A stretch of 7,589 nucleotides of DNA from Microcaldota archaeon (GTDB lineage: Archaea > Micrarchaeota > Micrarchaeia > Norongarragalinales > Norongarragalinaceae). Position numbers and translations under genes: made by a program. This document shows positions 4,848 through 7,589 of the stretch, one piece after another. Every line of letters starts with the position of its first letter. Position 1 is the first letter of the stretch. Under the pieces are notes generated by a model. The model made no database searches. It had not been told where the DNA came from and worked only from the letters and a program-made list of their open reading frames with translations. Location of the stretch: NCBI GenBank assembly GCA_016214445.1, contig JACROM010000011.1, positions 1 through 7,589 on the forward strand, read 5' to 3'.

Positions 4848-5354
4848 ATGGTAGACCTGCGTAAGTTGCCGATGAGAAAACGCGTGCTGACGGCAATATC
4901 GCTGCTTGGCGTGTTCCTGCTGCTAGTGCTGGTAATAACGTACCGTTATTCTGTTGACTCCCGCGGCATGCCGTTAATACTGGCGCCGCTTGTTTTCTTT
5001 CATCTCGAACTTATGGTGATAGTGGCAATTGCGGGCCTGCTTTCCGGCGCAGGTGTGTTTTACCTGCTGAGCGAGGCGGTTGAGGAACAGCGTAAGGAGT
5101 CAGGCATCACCGGCACCCTGCTGCTAAAGAGCCTCGAGCCATCAGAAGCGAAGGTTGTAGGCGCGCTGGTAAGGCACAACAACTCCATTTACCAGTCGCA
5201 GTTGTCCCGTCTCGAGGGTTTCACCCGCCTCAAGGCCCACCGCACCCTTGACAAGCTTGAAAGGAAAGGGCTGATAAACGTGGAAAAGATAGGCAAGACG
5301 AACTTGATCTCGCTTGCAAAGGAGCTTTACGACGCGCTCAAGAGCGGCGAGTGA
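4848..5354 (+). CDS. Membrane-tethered winged-helix transcriptional regulator (MarR/DUF7343-like)
   Basis: A 168-residue protein. A basic N-terminus (LRKLPMRKR) precedes TM1 (13-32); a short outside loop (33-47) leads to TM2 (about 48-74). By the positive-inside rule both ends are cytoplasmic. Residues 92-168 form a winged helix: 'EPSEAKVVGALVRH', then 'YQSQLSRLEGFTRLKAHRTL' as the helix-turn-helix, then 'LERKGLINVEKIGKTNLISL' as the wing. This is the archaeal MarR-like/DUF7343 pattern. H52, E54 and M56 near the start of TM2 could sense metal, but this is speculation. It is transcribed divergently from the copper operon across 297 bp packed with dyads, so it is the natural candidate for an autoregulated one-component regulator of that operon. 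The ATG at 4848 fits the leaderless promoter. The neighbouring metal genes suggest the signal; nothing in the sequence proves it. Confidence 0.85.
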   Translation: MVDLRKLPMRKRVLTAISLLGVFLLLVLVITYRYSVDSRGMPLILAPLVFFHLELMVIVAIAGLLSGAGVFYLLSEAVEEQRKESGITGTLLLKSLEPSEAKVVGALVRHNNSIYQSQLSRLEGFTRLKAHRTLDKLERKGLINVEKIGKTNLISLAKELYDALKSGE

Positions 5355-5456
5355 AATCATAGCAAAAAGACTACGACGCCCCTGACGGTCACACTTTCTT
5401 CGACGGCTTGAAGTGCCTCATCAGCGCGTTGGTCGCGACGGAGACGTTGCACGATA
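5355..5456. other. Convergent intergenic gap with a short gene-like reading frame
   Basis: This 102-bp gap separates two convergent genes. I see no clear T-tract terminator for either. On the minus strand the +1 frame after the reductase stop is open to a TGA at 5389-5391 and reads DIVSCNVSVATNALMRHFKP and then SKKV. This looks more protein-like than random sequence, but it has no start codon of its own and is closed upstream by a stop inside the reductase. It may be the decayed 3' end of a lost gene; I could not identify it. Confidence 0.3.
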
Positions 5457-6473
5457 CTATATCTTTTCGTATTCCCTAAAGGAATACGTCCCTATCGGTT
5501 TGAAAGAAAGCAACCGGGCCGCAAGCTTTATCTGCCACGGGGCTATTTTCGGCAGGCTTTCTTGGAGTTTGAGAAGATATTGGTAATGCGTTCTATACCT
5601 CAATGCAAAATCTTCGTATATTTTCCTCCCCTCTTCCGCGGGCAGTTTCCCGTCCAAAACCTGCTGCAGGACCTCTCCGCATTTCAATCCGAATATGATG
5701 GATCGTCTTATTCCCTCGCCGGAAAGGGGAAGCGTTTGTCCGGCTGCGCATCCCGCAACAAAAACGTTTCCCACGCACGGCCTCTTAAGGGAATAACAAA
5801 AATATCCGCCATGAATTTTTCCTATCCTTACGCCGTATTTGTCGGTAAGGGCCTTCAGGTTTTCCACCAGTCTTGTTTCGCCTTTATAACTGCCAACGCC
5901 GAACCTTGATTTTTTTCCCGCCGGAAAAAGCCATGCGGCGCCGTTGCCTATTATGCCGTTGTCCAGAAAGAACCTGAGCTTGTCGTCCTCGAAGGGCACT
6001 TCTGTTTCTATGCCAAAGCTCATCATGTCGTTTTTCACGTAATCGCGGTCTATGGCTTTTGCAAGAACAGCTGACCATCCCGAGCAATCCACTAGTATTT
6101 TCGCCTTGAAGTTCCCCTTGTCTGCAGTGATTATTTCATTGTTCTTGACACCGAGAGCGTTTGCCTTTACAAAGCTAGCAGAGCTCCGTTTGAAAAATGT
6201 CTTGCAGAACTTCTCGTAATCGATGGTGCAAAACCTGTCGGGAACGGGTATTGTAATCTCGGCGTCCCCGACGTGGAGGGCTACCTCGTCAAACGTCTGG
6301 AGAATGGAATTTTCGCAGCCCACGGCCTCCATCGTCTTGACAAGAGTGCCGCACGCGGATGCCTGATGGCTGCCTATCTCTTTCCTGTCTATGAGCAGGC
6401 TGTTTCCGCCGAGCTTGCTTGCAACAGCAAGCCCTGCAAAGCTCGCGCCCACTATCGCAACGTCATATTGCAT
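5457..6473 (-). CDS. FAD-dependent oxidoreductase, geranylgeranyl reductase family
   Basis: A 338-residue flavoprotein beginning MQYDVAIVGASFAGLAVASK, with the Rossmann FAD loop at residues 8-16 and the acidic ribose-binding end of strand 2 at 'LLIDRK' (D29). 'ILVDCSGWSAVLAK' (126-139) is the mid-domain FAD segment, and 'VFVAGCAAGQTLPLSGEGIR' (237-256) is the second FAD motif. That motif is normally G-D-A-A-G...P..GEGI; here the Asp is Cys242. Size and motifs fit the archaeal geranylgeranyl reductase/digeranylgeranylglycerophospholipid reductase group, which saturates isoprenoid chains of membrane lipids or quinones, though the substrate cannot be fixed. The ATG at 6473 is chosen over TTG at 6491 because GGGTGA lies 4 nt before it. 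The gene follows the coaC-like fragment by 4 nt and was probably cotranscribed with it. The IS insertion upstream is likely to have altered its expression. An 8-bp hairpin (5468-5488) lies in its last codons. Confidence 0.8.
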   Translation of the reverse strand: MQYDVAIVGASFAGLAVASKLGGNSLLIDRKEIGSHQASACGTLVKTMEAVGCENSILQTFDEVALHVGDAEITIPVPDRFCTIDYEKFCKTFFKRSSASFVKANALGVKNNEIITADKGNFKAKILVDCSGWSAVLAKAIDRDYVKNDMMSFGIETEVPFEDDKLRFFLDNGIIGNGAAWLFPAGKKSRFGVGSYKGETRLVENLKALTDKYGVRIGKIHGGYFCYSLKRPCVGNVFVAGCAAGQTLPLSGEGIRRSIIFGLKCGEVLQQVLDGKLPAEEGRKIYEDFALRYRTHYQYLLKLQESLPKIAPWQIKLAARLLSFKPIGTYSFREYEKI

Positions 6474-6477
6474 TTTT

Positions 6478-6483
6478 TCACCC
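6478..6483 (-). promoter_or_regulatory. Ribosome binding site of the reductase
   Basis: GGGTGA on the minus strand, 4 nt before the ATG at 6473. The TGA within it is the stop codon of the coaC-like gene, so the two genes are translationally linked, and the ATG rather than the upstream TTG is the start. Confidence 0.65.
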
Positions 6484-6889
6484 TGTATCAATCTCGATTA
6501 ATTTATCAACAATTGATCTTATACCGGCTAATCTTCCAATGCCTTTGCAGCCGCAGGCCATTTTCCCATATTCGGGTTCAACAAAATGATACCCGAGTTT
6601 TTTGAGTTTCTTCACATTTTCCTGCACAATTGGATTCATCCACATTTTATCATTCATCGCGGGGCACAAAATAACCGGCGATGAGGCGGCCGTAATGGTT
6701 GTCGAGAGCATATCGTCTGCGATACCATTCGCTATTTTGCCGACTATATTTGCCGTAGCTGGAGCAACGAGCAAAAAGTCAGCCTGTTTCGCTAGTGAAA
6801 TATGTGCGCATTCTTGCAAGCCGTGGTTAACGAACAGGTTCACTATGACCGGATTTTGAGAAATTGTTTGAAACCGTAACTCCTCAAGG
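6478..6889 (-). pseudogene. coaC-like phosphopantothenoylcysteine decarboxylase (HFCD flavoprotein), 5' end cut by IS
   Basis: The reading frame from about 6889 to the TGA at 6478 encodes the C-terminal two-thirds of a CoaC/EpiD/HAL3-type flavoprotein. Visible motifs are 'LRFQTISQNPVIVNLF', the catalytic-His segment 'CAHISLAKQADF', 'LLVAPATANIVGKIANGIAD', the signature PAMNDKMW (PxMNxxMW) and the clamp 'ACGCKGIGR'. CoaC decarboxylates 4'-phosphopantothenoylcysteine in CoA synthesis. Missing are roughly 60 N-terminal residues with the FMN-binding G-S-I-A-x-Y-K stretch; at that point the frame runs into the IS terminus. A GTG at 6843 could start a 121-residue peptide, but it would lack the FMN site. 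The protein ends after the decarboxylase domain, so it is not a bifunctional CoaBC. It is closely coupled to the reductase. The region looks more A/T-rich than the IS beside it. Confidence 0.8.
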
Positions 6890-7589
6890 TGGAGTGCACC
6901 CCTATTTCGCTACATGAAGTTAAGCTACTGCCCTAATTAAACTTTCTCCCTCGAACTCGTCCGGCGACTTGTAGCCGATGGACGAATGCAACCGCTCCTC
7001 ATTATACCACTCGATAAACCGCCTGATGCTCACCTCCGCTTCCTCAAACGACTCGTACTCGCCCAAGTACACTTCCTCGTACTTGACCGTCTTGAAGAAC
7101 GACTCCGCAAAAGCGTTCTCTCGCGGGTCGCCGTCCTCATTCATGCTGATTCGAAAACCGTTCTTTTCGAGTAATGCCTCGTAGTCATTGCAGGCGTACT
7201 GTACTCCCCCGTCTGAGTGATGTATGCAACCGCTCAAGTCCGCGCCTTTCCTGGTTTTCAACGCCATGTTCAAGGCTCGCAAAGTCAGGTCGGCTTCCAG
7301 CGTCCTGCCGAGCGCCCAACCCAAGCACTTCCTCGAAAAACGGTCGAGCACGGTGGCCAAGTAACAGAACTTGCCGTCAGCCAAGACGTAAGTGATGTCC
7401 GCCACCCACACTTGATTCAACCTCGTCACCACCAGCTCCTTCACCAGGTTAGGATACTTTTTCAAGTCGTGATTCGAGTTGGTCGTGCGCGGCTTGAACA
7501 CGCGTTTTTTGACCAGCAAGCCTTGCTCCCGCATGATTTTCAGGACTTTCTTGCGGTTGATGTTGTAGTGATGCTTTCTTTGTAGCACG
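6890..7589 (-). mobile_element. IS3-family insertion sequence, right end (partial)
   Basis: The element's right terminus reads, from outside inward on the plus strand, TGGAGTGCACCCCTATTTCG at 6890-6909. It has the 5'-TG start and 'GTGCACCCC' core typical of IS3/IS150-type ends. The transposase stop lies 30 bp inside this end, as usual. The left end, OrfA and the first part of OrfB lie beyond the window, so the target duplication (normally 3-4 bp) cannot be confirmed. The bases just outside the end are ...CTCAAGG. Confidence 0.75.
6920..7589 (-). CDS. IS3-family transposase OrfB (DDE integrase core), N-terminus outside window
   Basis: At least 222 residues of the OrfB transposase are visible, running to a TAA at 6920-6922. 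The order is a partial HTH_21-like region ('INRKKVLKIMREQGLL') and then the rve integrase core. Counting from the first visible full codon, the catalytic triad is D64 in 'WVADITYV', D126 in 'HHSDGGVQY' and E162 in 'ENAFAESFFKTVKYEE', with exactly 35 residues between the second D and the E (DD35E) and K169 at E+7. The tail 'FIEWYNEERLHSSIGYKSPDEF' is characteristic of the family. The visible part is intact, with no frameshift, so the copy may be active if the rest is complete. In full-length elements OrfB is usually made as an OrfAB fusion by -1 frameshifting; that site is off the window. Confidence 0.93.
   Translation of the reverse strand, partial: VLQRKHHYNINRKKVLKIMREQGLLVKKRVFKPRTTNSNHDLKKYPNLVKELVVTRLNQVWVADITYVLADGKFCYLATVLDRFSRKCLGWALGRTLEADLTLRALNMALKTRKGADLSGCIHHSDGGVQYACNDYEALLEKNGFRISMNEDGDPRENAFAESFFKTVKYEEVYLGEYESFEEAEVSIRRFIEWYNEERLHSSIGYKSPDEFEGESLIRAVA

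Noticed and set aside
5468..5488. Perfect 8-bp hairpin with a 5-nt loop at the end of the reductase gene, as a terminator
   Set aside because: It lies inside the last codons and is followed by an A-rich stretch on the transcribed strand rather than a U-tract. It is noted only as a coding-region dyad.
6478..6843. Intact 121-residue flavoprotein starting at GTG 6843
   Set aside because: Similarity continues upstream of this GTG to about 6880, and the FMN-binding N-terminus is absent, so this is a truncated gene and not a short complete one.

Overview
The window looks archaeal. TATA-like boxes sit about 25-27 bp before the predicted transcript starts, two genes look leaderless (starts at 2446 and 4848), and the ribosome sites are GGTG-type. 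The protein content agrees: a secreted protein with a PGF-pre-PGF-like C-terminal region, a membrane-tethered winged-helix regulator and a geranylgeranyl-reductase-family flavoprotein. A DPANN or other uncultured lineage is possible, but the sequence alone does not settle the phylum.

Region 1 (1-2446, minus strand) holds the N-terminal part of a SpoVT/AbrB-type DNA-binding protein, cut by the window edge. Upstream of it is a 756-residue secreted, membrane-anchored surface protein with CARDB-like repeats. Region 2 (2447-2715) is non-coding, T-rich on the plus strand, and carries a nested set of inverted and direct repeats.

Region 3 (2716-5354) is the most interesting part. A compact four-gene minus-strand operon runs in this order: membrane-anchored EfeO-type cupredoxin, CopZ-like HMA chaperone, an HMA domain fused to a Met/Gly-rich multi-span membrane protein, and a second small four-cysteine HMA protein. 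Facing it is a plus-strand gene for a two-TM protein with a cytoplasmic MarR/DUF7343-like winged helix, probably the regulator. The 297-bp divergent intergenic region is dense with signals: a 35-bp promoter-bearing direct repeat, eight GAAAC motifs on one strand (five of seven steps near 21 bp or a multiple), and several palindromes. I read it as a copper (or related soft-metal) handling module in which the cupredoxin and CopZ-like protein pass metal to or from the membrane protein, under local control. No P-type ATPase is visible in the window.

Region 4 (5457-7589, minus strand) is a flavoprotein pair: a PPC-decarboxylase-type (CoaC/HFCD) protein followed 4 nt later by a geranylgeranyl-reductase-family FAD oxidoreductase. 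The coaC-like gene is cut near its 5' end by an IS3-family element whose right terminus lies at about 6890 and which runs off the window. The CoaC N-terminus, with its FMN-binding segment, is therefore missing here, and the downstream reductase has probably lost its native promoter.
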